Below are positions 35,984 to 44,451 of a stretch of DNA of 64,000 nucleotides, piece by piece. The stretch's first letter is position 1, and the number at the start of each line of letters is the position of its first letter. A program made the position numbers and the translations under genes. The DNA is from Thermoleophilaceae bacterium. GTDB lineage: Bacteria > Actinomycetota > Thermoleophilia > Solirubrobacterales > Thermoleophilaceae. The notes under the pieces are model-generated. The model made no database searches. It was not told the DNA's origin and saw only the letters and a list, made by a program, of their open reading frames with translations. Location of the stretch: assembly GCA_030447905.1 (NCBI GenBank), contig JAUJNZ010000005.1:16780-80779 (forward strand), in the 5' to 3' direction.

Positions 35984-36759
35984 GGCGCGCCCGGGCCCTC
36001 GTCGCCGGGCTGTGCACGCTCGCCGCCCTCGCTTCTCTGGCGGCCGCGGGCTGCGGCCGGCAGGGCCCGGCGCAGGATGCCGAGGAACCGCTCACCGTCT
36101 CCGCCGCCGCGTCGCTCGCCGAGGCCTTCGGGCGCTACGGCGAGGGCGTCGAGGGCGGCCGACCGCGCTACTCGTTCGCCGGCTCCGACGAGCTGGCCGC
36201 CCAGATCCGCCAGGGCGCCCGGCCGGACGTCTACGCCGCGGCCAACACGAAGCTCCCCGAGGCGCTTCATCGCGAGGGGCTCGTCGAGCGCCCGGTGACC
36301 TTCACCACGAACGCGCTCGTGCTCGCCGTGCCCGCGGACTCCGCGATCGACGCGCTGTCTGACCTCGAGCGTCCGGGCGCGGACCTCGTCGTCGGATCGC
36401 CGTCGGTGCCGGTCGGCTCCTACACCCGCGAGGTGCTCTGGCGGCTGGGGCCGCAAAGGGCCGAGCTCATCCTCGCCGGAGTGCGCTCGCGGGAGCCCGA
36501 CGTCAAGGGCGTCGTGGCCAAGCTCGTCGCCGGCGCCGCCGACGCGGGCTTCGTCTACCGCAGCGACGTCGTCGCCGCCGGGGGTCGCCTGCGCGCGCTC
36601 GCACTGCCCGGGCGACTCCGCCCGCAGGCCGCCTACGCGGCCGCGGTGGTCAGGGGCGGAGAGCGCCACGCGCTCGCGCGCCGGTTCGTCGGGGGGCTGC
36701 GCTCCGGTCGAGGCGCCCGGATCCTGCGTGCTGCCGGCTTCGGGCCGCCGCCGCGGTGA
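35980..36759 (+). CDS. modA: Molybdate ABC transporter, substrate-binding lipoprotein
   Basis: The extracytoplasmic molybdate/tungstate-binding protein, 259 residues. The N-terminus is a signal peptide ending in a probable lipobox (LAAAGC), with the lipidated Cys at about residue 25. The mature protein begins with the ModA motif LTVSAAASLAEAFGRY and contains FAGSDELAAQIRQGARPDVYAAA, GSPSVPVGSYTREVL and DAGFVYRSDV, all anion-site or fold elements of the family. GTG 35980 overlaps the regulator stop and its own stop overlaps modB (both GTGA), giving tight translational coupling. Confidence 0.94.
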   Translation: MRRARALVAGLCTLAALASLAAAGCGRQGPAQDAEEPLTVSAAASLAEAFGRYGEGVEGGRPRYSFAGSDELAAQIRQGARPDVYAAANTKLPEALHREGLVERPVTFTTNALVLAVPADSAIDALSDLERPGADLVVGSPSVPVGSYTREVLWRLGPQRAELILAGVRSREPDVKGVVAKLVAGAADAGFVYRSDVVAAGGRLRALALPGRLRPQAAYAAAVVRGGERHALARRFVGGLRSGRGARILRAAGFGPPPR

Positions 36760-37559
36760 GCGCCGTGCGCCCGTTCAGGGCGATCGTGACGGTCGCGCTG
36801 GCCTTCGCCCTCTGCTTTCTGACGCTCCCGGTCGTCGCCATCTTCGCCGGCACGCCGCCGGGCGAGCTGGTCGCGAGCCTCGGCGATCCCGCGGCCCTGG
36901 ACGCGCTGTCGCTGAGCCTGCAGGCGACGCTCGCTGCGCTCGCCGTGATCGTCGTCGTCGGGGCTCCGGCGGCCTACGCGCTCGCGACACGCTCGTTTCG
37001 AGGGCGCTCGGCGGTGATCACGCTCGTCGAGCTGCCGCTCGTCCTGCCCCCGGCGGTCGCCGGGATCGCCCTGCTGGCGGCGCTGGGACCGCAGGGGCTG
37101 CTCGGCGGGTGGCTCGAGGACGCGGGCGTGCGGCTCGTCTTCGAGACCGCCGGGGTGATCGTTGCGCTCGTCTTCGTCGCCGCCCCGTTCTTCATCAGTC
37201 AGGCCCAGGCGGCGTTCTCGGCGGTCGACCGCACCTGGCTCGACGCCTCGCGGACGCTCGGCGCGACCGAGGCGCGAACCTTCCTCTCGGTCATGGTCCC
37301 GAGCGCCCTCCCCGGGCTGCTCTCGGGGCTCGCGCTGGCGTGGGGGAGAGCGCTCGGGGAGTTCGGGGCGACGCTGATCTTCGCCGGCTCGCTCTCCGGG
37401 GTGACCCAGACCGCTCCACTCGCCATCTATGAGCTCTTCGCCACCGACCTGAACGCGGCGCTCGCGCTCTCGGCCGTGCTGGTGGCGATCTCGGCCGCGC
37501 TGCTGCTGTCGGTGAAGCTCGTCGGCGGACGAGTGGCGCCCGGCCTACTCGCCCGCTGA
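36756..37559 (+). CDS. modB: Molybdate ABC transporter, permease
   Basis: The inner-membrane channel subunit, 267 residues, with about six transmembrane helices. The helices include FRAIVTVALAFALCFLTLPV, ALAVIVVVGAPAAYALA, LPLVLPPAVAGIALLAAL and VIVALVFVAAPFFIS. The cytoplasmic EAA loop, which docks onto ModC, reads ASRTLGATEARTFLSVMVPS. The helix following it, LALAWGRALGEFGATLIFAG, is characteristic of ModB/CysT-type permeases. GTG 36756 overlaps modA (GTGA). It forms a complex with ModA and ModC. Confidence 0.95.
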   Translation: MSAVRPFRAIVTVALAFALCFLTLPVVAIFAGTPPGELVASLGDPAALDALSLSLQATLAALAVIVVVGAPAAYALATRSFRGRSAVITLVELPLVLPPAVAGIALLAALGPQGLLGGWLEDAGVRLVFETAGVIVALVFVAAPFFISQAQAAFSAVDRTWLDASRTLGATEARTFLSVMVPSALPGLLSGLALAWGRALGEFGATLIFAGSLSGVTQTAPLAIYELFATDLNAALALSAVLVAISAALLLSVKLVGGRVAPGLLAR

Positions 37560-37567
37560 CGGCCCCG

Positions 37568-38671
37568 GTGGGCGCGCGGGACCCGCTCTCGGAGGAAGAG
37601 GGCGCCGCCCTCGAGCTCGGCGCTGAGCTCAGGCTCGGTGCCTTCGACCTGGAGATCGAGCTCGCCGTGCCCGCCGGGTGCTGCCTCGCCCTCGCCGGCC
37701 CCTCGGGCGCCGGGAAGAGCACGGTGCTCCGAGTCGTCGCGGGACTCCTGCGTCCCGACCGGGGGAACGTCCGCTGCGGCGAGGCGACCTGGCTCGACAC
37801 CGAGGCCGGGATCGACCTTCCTCCCGAGCTGCGCCGCTGCGGTTACGTCTTCCAGGACTACGCTCTCTTCCCGCACCTCAGGGCGTGGCAGAACGTCGCC
37901 TACGGGCCACGGCGCGAGGTCCGGGGACGGGCGGAGCGCCGCCGCCGTGCCGAGGCGCTGCTCGAGCGCTTCGGCGTGGCCCACCTCGCCGACGCCTACC
38001 CGCGAACGCTGTCGGGCGGCGAGCGCCAGCGGGTCGCGCTCGCGCGGGCGCTCGCGCCGCGCCCACGGGCGCTCTTGCTCGACGAGCCGCTGGCCGCGCT
38101 CGACTCGCGCACGCGCGCCGCCGCGACGCGCGAGCTCGCCTCCGTTCTCCGAGAGGCGGAGGTCCCGACGCTGCTGGTGACCCACGATTTCGCCGAGGCG
38201 GCCACCCTCGGGGATACGGTCGCCGTGATGGCCGAGGGCAAGCTGGTCCAGCGCGGGCGGGCGGCTGACCTTGCCGCGCGGCCGGTGTCGGCATTCGTCG
38301 CCGACTTGACCGGCGCTGTGGTTCTCAGCGGCGTCGCCCGGCCCGGGGCTGAGGGACTCACGCTGGTCGACCTCGACGGCGGCGGTGCGATCGCCAGCGT
38401 CGACCACGCCACAGGCCCGGTCACGGTGAGCGTCTTCCCGTGGGAGATCGCGCTCGAGCCGCCGGGCGGCAGCGGGTCGGCTCGCAATCGCCTGGCAGTT
38501 GAGGTCGCCTCGGTGACCGAGCTGGGTAGCCGGGTGCGGGTCGGCCTCGAGGGGCCTCAGCCGCTCGCCGCCGAGGTCACCGCGGCGTCGGCCCGCGCGC
38601 TCGGCCTCGCGCCCGGACGGACGGTGGTCGCTACATGGAAGGCGGCGGCCACGCGTTTGACGAGCAGCTGA
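37568..38671 (+). CDS. modC: Molybdate ABC transporter, ATP-binding protein
   Basis: The ATPase that powers molybdate import, 367 residues. Walker A is AGPSGAGKST, the Q-loop is VFQDYALFPHL, the signature is LSGGERQRVALARAL, and Walker B is LLLDEPLAALD, followed by the switch His in LLVTHDFAEA. The C-terminal ~110 residues include a TOBE/Mop-like domain (RLAVEVASVTELGSRVRVGLEG) that can sense molybdate, as in other ModC proteins. GTG 37568 starts 8 bp after modB. The product supports the Mo cofactor used by the sulfite-oxidase-like enzyme at 56.6 kb. Confidence 0.94.
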   Translation: MGARDPLSEEEGAALELGAELRLGAFDLEIELAVPAGCCLALAGPSGAGKSTVLRVVAGLLRPDRGNVRCGEATWLDTEAGIDLPPELRRCGYVFQDYALFPHLRAWQNVAYGPRREVRGRAERRRRAEALLERFGVAHLADAYPRTLSGGERQRVALARALAPRPRALLLDEPLAALDSRTRAAATRELASVLREAEVPTLLVTHDFAEAATLGDTVAVMAEGKLVQRGRAADLAARPVSAFVADLTGAVVLSGVARPGAEGLTLVDLDGGGAIASVDHATGPVTVSVFPWEIALEPPGGSGSARNRLAVEVASVTELGSRVRVGLEGPQPLAAEVTAASARALGLAPGRTVVATWKAAATRLTSS

Positions 38672-38705
38672 GCCGCGGCGCGCTGGAAAGCCGTTCCGAG
38701 CCCGC

Positions 38706-38777
38706 CGAGTCACGCTCCTCGTAACCGCGCCTCGCCGGCCTCCATACGGTCCCGCTTTGGTAACTAAGCGTGACTCG
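38706..38777. repeat. Perfect 11-bp inverted repeat spaced by 50 bp downstream of modC
   Basis: CGAGTCACGCT (38706-38716) and its exact reverse complement AGCGTGACTCG (38767-38777) flank a 50-bp spacer between modC and the next gene. The core GTCACGCT recurs at 39673-39680, on the other side of that gene. It could be a long-loop hairpin, paired protein-binding sites, or the scar of a lost element. No transposase is nearby. Confidence 0.6.
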
Positions 38778-38851
38778 ACGCCCATGGTGGGGAGCGGCAT
38801 CCTCGAACGCGCGACCACGCTGGGACGCGCGCCGCACATAGACTCGGCGCC

Positions 38852-39637
38852 GTGCCGACCGACGTCGAGGCCCGCTGGCTCGACTACGCCTGGGACGTCG
38901 TCGACTGCCCTGACTCTCATCGCCGCGCGTGCGAGGCAGCCGGCGGTGGCATTCCAGGCCCCGGTCGAGTAGACGGCAACGATCTCCGCTGGCCCGGTTA
39001 CCTCGGCCGCGACTACTGCGAGGGGAGTGGCGTCCTGTGCGTCGGCGCCGTGCATCGCGAGGCGCCCCTCGCCATGGAGGCGACCGACCCGATCATCGCC
39101 CGCACCAACCGAGAGCTGGTAGCCGGGGCGCGGACGTGGCTGCGAGCCGGTCGCTCACCGCAGAGCGACGCCGCCTACCTCGAGCGGCTGCGCTCCGCCT
39201 ACGAGGAGGCGCTGCCGCGATGGCCGCGGTGGCGGCGCCACTTCCGAACACTCGTCGAGGACTACCTCAGCATGAGCAGCACGCAGATCGCCTGGACGAA
39301 CCTCGCGAAGTGCCGAGTGTCGATCGACCGCGGGGCTGCGGAACGCGCATCGCAGGCGACGCTTACGAGGCTCTGTCAGCGGCAGTTCCCGGCGCGCGAG
39401 CTCGTCGAGGCGATTCGGCCGGCGGCCGTGCTCGTCGCGGTGCTCGGCGCCCGACCCGGCGGAGACCTCGTCGAGACCTGGCACTCCCCCCGCGCGGCGC
39501 CGCTCGTCTTCGCCTGGCAGGGCCAGTCAGGCCACGACCGGATGAACACCGACCCGGCAGCGAGGCGCCTCAGCGAGTGGGGCCCGGAGGCGGCCGAGCG
39601 GATCAAGTGGGCGATGAGAGCCGGACGATCGCCGTAG
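38852..39637 (+). CDS. Hypothetical protein, possibly uracil-DNA glycosylase-like fold
   Basis: A 261-residue soluble protein starting at GTG 38852. I do not recognise it firmly. Three features recall the UDG superfamily: a VLCVGAVHREAP segment after a Cys-containing strand (where UDGs have a VG-x-x-PG-x-x-E motif), a strand-loop IAWTNLAKCRVS (compare TNLVKCRP in family 4/5-like enzymes), and LCQRQFPARELVEAIRPAAVLVAVLGA (compare C-x(3)L-x(2)EI-x(3)PK-x-V-x-ALG). The terminal HPS-type motif is not clear. It lies alone between the mod operon and a convergent glycan operon, flanked by GTCACGCT repeats. Confidence 0.45.
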   Translation: MPTDVEARWLDYAWDVVDCPDSHRRACEAAGGGIPGPGRVDGNDLRWPGYLGRDYCEGSGVLCVGAVHREAPLAMEATDPIIARTNRELVAGARTWLRAGRSPQSDAAYLERLRSAYEEALPRWPRWRRHFRTLVEDYLSMSSTQIAWTNLAKCRVSIDRGAAERASQATLTRLCQRQFPARELVEAIRPAAVLVAVLGARPGGDLVETWHSPRAAPLVFAWQGQSGHDRMNTDPAARRLSEWGPEAAERIKWAMRAGRSP

Positions 39638-39725
39638 CGCCCCTGCGCTCTCCGGCTGTCTCCTGTCGCATGGTCACGCTATGGAGCAGAAGAGTGACCG
39701 TTGCGACCCAGCGCTGGTCAGCGGA

Positions 39726-41099
39726 TCAACGCTCTCCGGCCCTGTATAGCCCGCCGAGCAGCACGCACAGCAGCCCCGCCGCCCCCACGAACCCGACCTC
39801 GACCTGCAACACGCGGTCCTCCAACCGCCACGCGAGCAGGAAGCCAACGAACGCCGCCGCGGCGACCGCCCAGCACAGCGCGGCGGCCCGCGCCTGCGCC
39901 CGCGCGAGCGCCGCTTGGTTGAGCGTCGCGGCGGCGAGATACAGCCCCATCCCGACGCCGACGAGCACCAGGCCGCCACGGGCGTAAGCGAAGTCACCGC
40001 CGAAGAACAGGTCCATGAGCGCCGGCCCTAGCGTGAGCAGCACGAGGCACACGACGCCCGCAAAGGCCGCGATCGCCGCCAGCGTCAGGTTGACACTCCG
40101 CCGGAACGGGTCGGTCTCGCCGCCGGCCCGCAGCCGCGTGAGGTGGGGAAGGATCGACGTCTGCACGGCCTGGAAGAGCTGCAGCGGCGCCCGCGCGATG
40201 AGGAGCACGTTGAAGACGAACCCGGCGAGCGCCGCGCCGCGCACCCCCTCCGTTGCTTTGACGAGCAGCGGTCCGGCGTTGAGGAAGGTCTGCTCGCAGA
40301 CCATGACGACGAGCACCGCGGCCGCGAAGCCGCTCCCGCGGGCGAGCGTGAACTCGGTGTCGGCTCGCCCGCCTTCGGCCCGGGGCTCGACCGTCTCCGT
40401 GGCCTCGAGCGCCACCGCGAGATCGGTGGCGCCGACCGCCACCCGCTCGCCGGGCCTGCGCAACCGCCGCCCGAGCGCCCACGGCACCACCCCGAGCGAG
40501 ACGATCGGCGCCGCGGCGATCCCCAGAGCCGCGACCGCCTGACCCGACGCGATGCCCACGACCACCGCCCCCGCGAACAGGCAGCGCGAGACCGACTCCA
40601 TGAGCACCAGCCCCCCGTACAGGCCGAACCGGCGGTGGCCGGCGAGGAAGCCGCGCGCGAAGTAGCTCGCCGCGTAGGACAGCACGGCGACGATCAGGAT
40701 CCAGTAGAGCGTCGCCGATCCGCCGAGCAGGCCACCCTGGATCGGTTCGCGTAGCGCGAGCGCCGTCCCGGCAAAGGCAAGGCCGAGCCCGAGCTGGATC
40801 GTCGCCGCCACGCGCAGGTGCCCGGTGCCCGACTGCCCGCGCGCGTCGCGGTCGGCGATCGTCCGCGAAAGGAGCTGCTCGACCGGTCGGTAGAGCACCG
40901 ACACGGTCACGAACACCGCCGACCACAGCAGCGTGATCGCGCCGTACTCCGCGGCGCTCAGCGCGTGGCTCGAGAGCGAGAAGTAGGCGTAGGTGAAGAG
41001 CCCGGTGACGCCGATCCCCACCGAGAGGATCCCGGCGCCGCGGCCGTAGCCTGGCGAGCGGGGCGCGGCGCGCGCGCCTGCCTCAGTCGACGCGGACAA
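39726..41099 (-). CDS. Polysaccharide flippase-like (Wzx/MATE-type) membrane protein
   Basis: A polytopic membrane protein of about 457 residues with 12 or more predicted helices in the pattern of Wzx/MATE-type lipid-linked sugar flippases. Early segments include GVTGLFTYAYFSLSSHALSA and YGAITLLWSAVFVTVSVLYR, typical of the oligosaccharide flippase N-half. A charged cytoplasmic loop lies in the middle (ATETVEPRAEGGRADTEFT). It is the last gene of the five-gene minus-strand glycan operon and would export a lipid-linked glycan. The TTG at 41099, overlapping the methyltransferase by 17 bp, is the most upstream reasonable start, but the start is uncertain. Confidence 0.8.
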   Translation of the reverse strand: MSASTEAGARAAPRSPGYGRGAGILSVGIGVTGLFTYAYFSLSSHALSAAEYGAITLLWSAVFVTVSVLYRPVEQLLSRTIADRDARGQSGTGHLRVAATIQLGLGLAFAGTALALREPIQGGLLGGSATLYWILIVAVLSYAASYFARGFLAGHRRFGLYGGLVLMESVSRCLFAGAVVVGIASGQAVAALGIAAAPIVSLGVVPWALGRRLRRPGERVAVGATDLAVALEATETVEPRAEGGRADTEFTLARGSGFAAAVLVVMVCEQTFLNAGPLLVKATEGVRGAALAGFVFNVLLIARAPLQLFQAVQTSILPHLTRLRAGGETDPFRRSVNLTLAAIAAFAGVVCLVLLTLGPALMDLFFGGDFAYARGGLVLVGVGMGLYLAAATLNQAALARAQARAAALCWAVAAAAFVGFLLAWRLEDRVLQVEVGFVGAAGLLCVLLGGLYRAGER

Positions 41100-41712
41100 G
41101 CAGCATCGTCCACGGAAACGGCGAGCGGGCCTGCTCGACCTTCCCGTGGCGCGAGAGCAGCGAGGCGAACCCCCGCTTCGACCAGTGGTTGACGTGCCCC
41201 GGGGTGTTGCCGAGCGACCGCACGTACGCGCCACGCGCCACGTTCAACGCGCGCCATAAGGGCTCGCGCGGCACCGATACGAGCAGGTGGCGGCGCGCCA
41301 CGCGCGCCATCTCCGCCACCGTGGCCTCGGGGTCGGGGACGTGCTCTAGGACCTCGATCGCCGCCGCGAGGTCGAACTGCCCGTCGGCGTAGTCCAGGGC
41401 GGTCGCATCGGCGGCGCGGTACTCGAGGTTGGGCCGCGAGCGCCGGGCCCACTCGGCGTGCAGCTTCGGATCGTCGAGGTCTATCCCCACGACGGGTCCC
41501 TCCCCGAGCCGCTGGGCCCACTCGTGGGTCAGAACCCCCTCTCCGCAGCCGACGTCGAGCACCGAGGCCGGCGCGGCCCGCGCGAACAGCTCGTCGAGCG
41601 TCGAGCGAAACCCGGCCATCAGCCACCGTACGACCGGGTTGGTGGAGCCGTACTTGTCGAAGGTGTTGCCCGTGGGGACGGGCTCGGCGGTCAGGTGACC
41701 CGACCCGCTCAC
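41083..41712 (-). CDS. SAM-dependent class I methyltransferase
   Basis: A 209-residue Rossmann methyltransferase of the Methyltransf_11/UbiE-like group. SVLDVGCGEGVLTHEWA is the SAM-binding motif I, VVGIDLDDPKLHAEWA motif post-I, and FDLAAAIEVLEHVPDPEA motif II. HLLVSVPREPLWRALN follows. No target is evident from sequence; its place between a GT2 and a flippase in a glycan operon suggests methylation of a lipid carrier, a sugar or an isoprenoid-linked intermediate. GTG 41712 overlaps the GT2 stop as GTGA. Confidence 0.87.
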   Translation of the reverse strand: MSGSGHLTAEPVPTGNTFDKYGSTNPVVRWLMAGFRSTLDELFARAAPASVLDVGCGEGVLTHEWAQRLGEGPVVGIDLDDPKLHAEWARRSRPNLEYRAADATALDYADGQFDLAAAIEVLEHVPDPEATVAEMARVARRHLLVSVPREPLWRALNVARGAYVRSLGNTPGHVNHWSKRGFASLLSRHGKVEQARSPFPWTMLLVRVD

Positions 41713-42827
41713 CGCGCGAGCGCCTCGTGCTCCTCGGTCTTGCCGGTGGCCGGGCCGGCGTCGGCCCCCGTGGTCGCCTCGGGCCGGCCTCTGCCCTCGC
41801 GGTCGCCGACGGCCGCGGGGTCGGCGCCGTCGACCTCGCCGGACGCGGGCTGGTCGGCCCCCGGCTCGTAGTGCGAGGGCGCGACCCCGAGCTGCAGCTC
41901 GACCCGGCGCACCCGCTCGAGCACCCGCTGCTGAAGGACGCGGCTTCCGGCCAGGATGTCGCCGATCACCCCGAGCGCCGCGAGCTGGACCGCGGCGACG
42001 AACAGCATCGACCCGAGGATCAGCGACTGGATGTGCCCGGCACCCTCTCCGCTCAGGTAGAAGAACAGGAAACGCCCGAAGATCGCCAGCGCCACGACCC
42101 CGACGATCGCCGCGAGGGTCATGAACACCCTCAGCGGCTCGTACAGCGCGTAGATGCGGAAGATCGACATCCCGTTGCGGCGCACGTAGGCCCACATCGA
42201 GGGAAACAGCCGGGACTCGCGGGTCTTCGGGTTGGTCCGGATCGCCACGTGGTCGACCGCGACGAGCATCTTGCCGGCCTGGATGATGGTCTCGAGCGTG
42301 TAGGTGAACTTCGACACGCTTGCCATCTGCAAAGCCGCCTCGCGGTTGTAGGCCCGAAATCCCGAGGTGGTGTCCGGCACGGTCGTGTCGGAGGCGCGGC
42401 GGACGACCGCGCTGCCGAGGTGCTGGAGGCGAACCTTGAGCGCCGAGAAATGCTCGATCTTCGCCACCTCGCGGTCGCCGACCACCATGTCGGCCTCGCC
42501 CGCCAGGATCGGTCCGATCAGCTTGGGGATGTCGCGCGCGTCGTACTGGTTGTCGGCATCGGTGTTGACGATGACGTCGGCCCCGAGCTTGAGGCAGGCG
42601 TCGAGCCCGGCCTGGAACGCGGCGGCGAGGCCCTTGTTGTTGGTCAGGCGCACGACGTGGTCGACGCCGTTGGCGCGCGCGACCTCGATCGTCCGGTCGC
42701 TCGAGCCGTCGTCGACGATGAGCGACTCGATCTCGTCGACGCCCGGTAGCTCGCGCGGCAGCGAGGCGAGCGTATGCGGAAGCTGCGCCTCCTCGTTGAA
42801 GCAGGGAATCTGGACGATGAGCTTCAT
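41709..42827 (-). CDS. Family 2 glycosyltransferase, DPM1/undecaprenyl-phosphate sugar type
   Basis: This is a 372-residue GT-A enzyme. The N-terminal catalytic domain holds IPCFNEEAQLPHTLASLP, LIVDDGSSDRT, NNKGLAAAFQAGLD and the metal-binding DADNQYDARDI, as in polyprenyl-phosphate glycosyltransferases. Two transmembrane helices follow near 220-290 (VFMTLAAIVGVVALAIFGRF, ILGSMLFVAAVQLAALGVIG). The last ~70 residues are a polar, disordered tail. It probably charges polyprenyl phosphate with a sugar that the GT-C proteins of the same operon then use. Its stop overlaps the methyltransferase start. Confidence 0.9.
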   Translation of the reverse strand: MKLIVQIPCFNEEAQLPHTLASLPRELPGVDEIESLIVDDGSSDRTIEVARANGVDHVVRLTNNKGLAAAFQAGLDACLKLGADVIVNTDADNQYDARDIPKLIGPILAGEADMVVGDREVAKIEHFSALKVRLQHLGSAVVRRASDTTVPDTTSGFRAYNREAALQMASVSKFTYTLETIIQAGKMLVAVDHVAIRTNPKTRESRLFPSMWAYVRRNGMSIFRIYALYEPLRVFMTLAAIVGVVALAIFGRFLFFYLSGEGAGHIQSLILGSMLFVAAVQLAALGVIGDILAGSRVLQQRVLERVRRVELQLGVAPSHYEPGADQPASGEVDGADPAAVGDREGRGRPEATTGADAGPATGKTEEHEALAR

Positions 42828-42875
42828 TGCGCGGAGTGGAGTGTACGCAGGCTTTCGGGCGGCGAAGACCCGTCT

Positions 42876-44438
42876 TCAGGCGGGCGACCGGCACGCTGTC
42901 GCCGCGGCGCGCGCGGCGACCTGACCACGGCCGACGACGAAGACCCGCCACCCACGTGGCCCGGAGCCGAGCGGGACCGGTACGAGCCCTGGCGGCAGGA
43001 TCTCCGGACGAGCGATCAGGTTGAAGCGCCGCTCGGCTCGGCTGAAGACGACGCTCGGCGGCTGGAGCTCGAGGCGAGGGTCGGGCGGCCACGCCCGCTC
43101 GACCGCCGACAGCGGCAGGCCGAGCTCCCACGCGAGCGTTCCCTGCGTGCCCGGTCGGGTCACCGCCGGCCGCCCGCACGCGAGGACTCCCCGCCGCCCT
43201 CCCACCGACGCGACCGCGGGCTCGACCCCGGCGATGATCCGCGCTCGGCCGGCCGCCTCGGCGCGGAAGCCGGCGACGTCGCGGGCGCGCTCGAGGCCGA
43301 ACGGAGCGGCGATCACCAGCAGGAGGAGAGTGGCCGCGACCGCTCGGCCCGGCCTCTCGCCGTCGGCGACCGCTCTCACGATCACTCCCGCGCCGGTTCC
43401 GCCCAGCACGCAGATCGCCGCCACAGCGGGGAACAGGTAGCGCTCGTTGCCCGTGAAGCCGGCCTGGGTGAGGGCCGCGACGACGACCACCCACAGCGCC
43501 GCGGCGACGGCGAGGATGAGCGCACCGGCGTGCGCAGGGTGGCTACGGAAGCCGGCGTGCACCCGCCGGGCCAGCCCCGCGGTCGCGCCGTTGCGCCGAA
43601 CGAGCGCCGCCAACAGGGCGGTTCCCGCCGCCACCAGCGCCCCCGCCAGCACGGGCAGCGCAACGAGGCGCACGGTCTCGGCAACGACCGCGAGGGCCGG
43701 CACGTCCGCGGTGGCGAGGCTCGCCCCGGTCAGGCGGTTGGCGCGCGCCCCGGCCGAGAACGCGTCGCCGGTGGCCAGCCACGGCGGCCCGAGCCAGAGC
43801 GCCGGCGGCACGGCGAGCGCCGCGCCCGCCGCGAACCGCAGCCTCGGCTCTCGGACCCACACCAGCCCGGCGTATGGAACGAGCAAAAGCCAGGTCTCGG
43901 GGCGCCCGAGCGCGGCCAGGGCGAGCAGCGCGAGCGCTTGGCCCCGGCGCCCGTCGAGGTGTCGCTCGAGCGCCCACAGGCAGAGCGCCGCGACGAGCGG
44001 CTCGGAGTCCGCGCTGGCGGCGTAGTCGACGTGGTCGGTGAGGAGGAGGGCGAGAGCTGAGAACGCACCGGCGAGCCGGCCCGCGAAGCGGGCTCCGAGC
44101 CGGTAGGCAAAGACGAGGGCGAGCAGGGCTCCGGCGCGCGCGACGACCGTCCACAGGACCGGCGCCGCCTCCCCGAGCAGGGCGACCGGAGTGGTGAACA
44201 CGACCGGGAGCGGCTTCCACGAGGGTCCGTTGGTGGGATCGAGCGCCCCTCCGAGCAGCTCCCGTCCCCAGACGAGCCACGCCCACGCGTCCGAGCCGAT
44301 GCCCAGGGGCAGAACGACCACCGAGAGCGCCCCGCCGGCCAGCGAGGCGGCCACGAGCGCGACGTAGGCGTGTGCGCGCAGTGTCGCGGGGACCGCGCCA
44401 AGGTGCTCGCGGTGGGCGGGAGACGCGGCGGTGGACAC
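42876..44438 (-). CDS. GT-C type integral-membrane glycosyltransferase
   Basis: A roughly 520-residue polytopic protein with about ten or more helices and a C-terminal periplasmic region. The first long loop holds GIGSDAWAWLVWGRELLGG, in which the Asp resembles the catalytic acidic residue of polyprenol-phosphate-sugar-dependent GT-C enzymes; TDHVDYAASADSEPLV and LGRPETWLLLVPYAG follow. The family transfers sugars from lipid-phosphate donors on the outer face of the membrane. GTG 44438 has a GGGGAG ribosome-binding site and starts 13 bp after the upstream GT-C gene. Donor and acceptor are unknown. Confidence 0.78.
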   Translation of the reverse strand: MSTAASPAHREHLGAVPATLRAHAYVALVAASLAGGALSVVVLPLGIGSDAWAWLVWGRELLGGALDPTNGPSWKPLPVVFTTPVALLGEAAPVLWTVVARAGALLALVFAYRLGARFAGRLAGAFSALALLLTDHVDYAASADSEPLVAALCLWALERHLDGRRGQALALLALAALGRPETWLLLVPYAGLVWVREPRLRFAAGAALAVPPALWLGPPWLATGDAFSAGARANRLTGASLATADVPALAVVAETVRLVALPVLAGALVAAGTALLAALVRRNGATAGLARRVHAGFRSHPAHAGALILAVAAALWVVVVAALTQAGFTGNERYLFPAVAAICVLGGTGAGVIVRAVADGERPGRAVAATLLLLVIAAPFGLERARDVAGFRAEAAGRARIIAGVEPAVASVGGRRGVLACGRPAVTRPGTQGTLAWELGLPLSAVERAWPPDPRLELQPPSVVFSRAERRFNLIARPEILPPGLVPVPLGSGPRGWRVFVVGRGQVAARAAATACRSPA

Positions 44439-44451
44439 GACGCTCCCCGCG

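Noticed and set aside
39671-39699. Terminator hairpin between the UDG-like gene and the flippase gene
   Set aside because: GGTCAC and GTGACC pair over only six bases across a 16-base loop and lack a T-tract; too weak to call.
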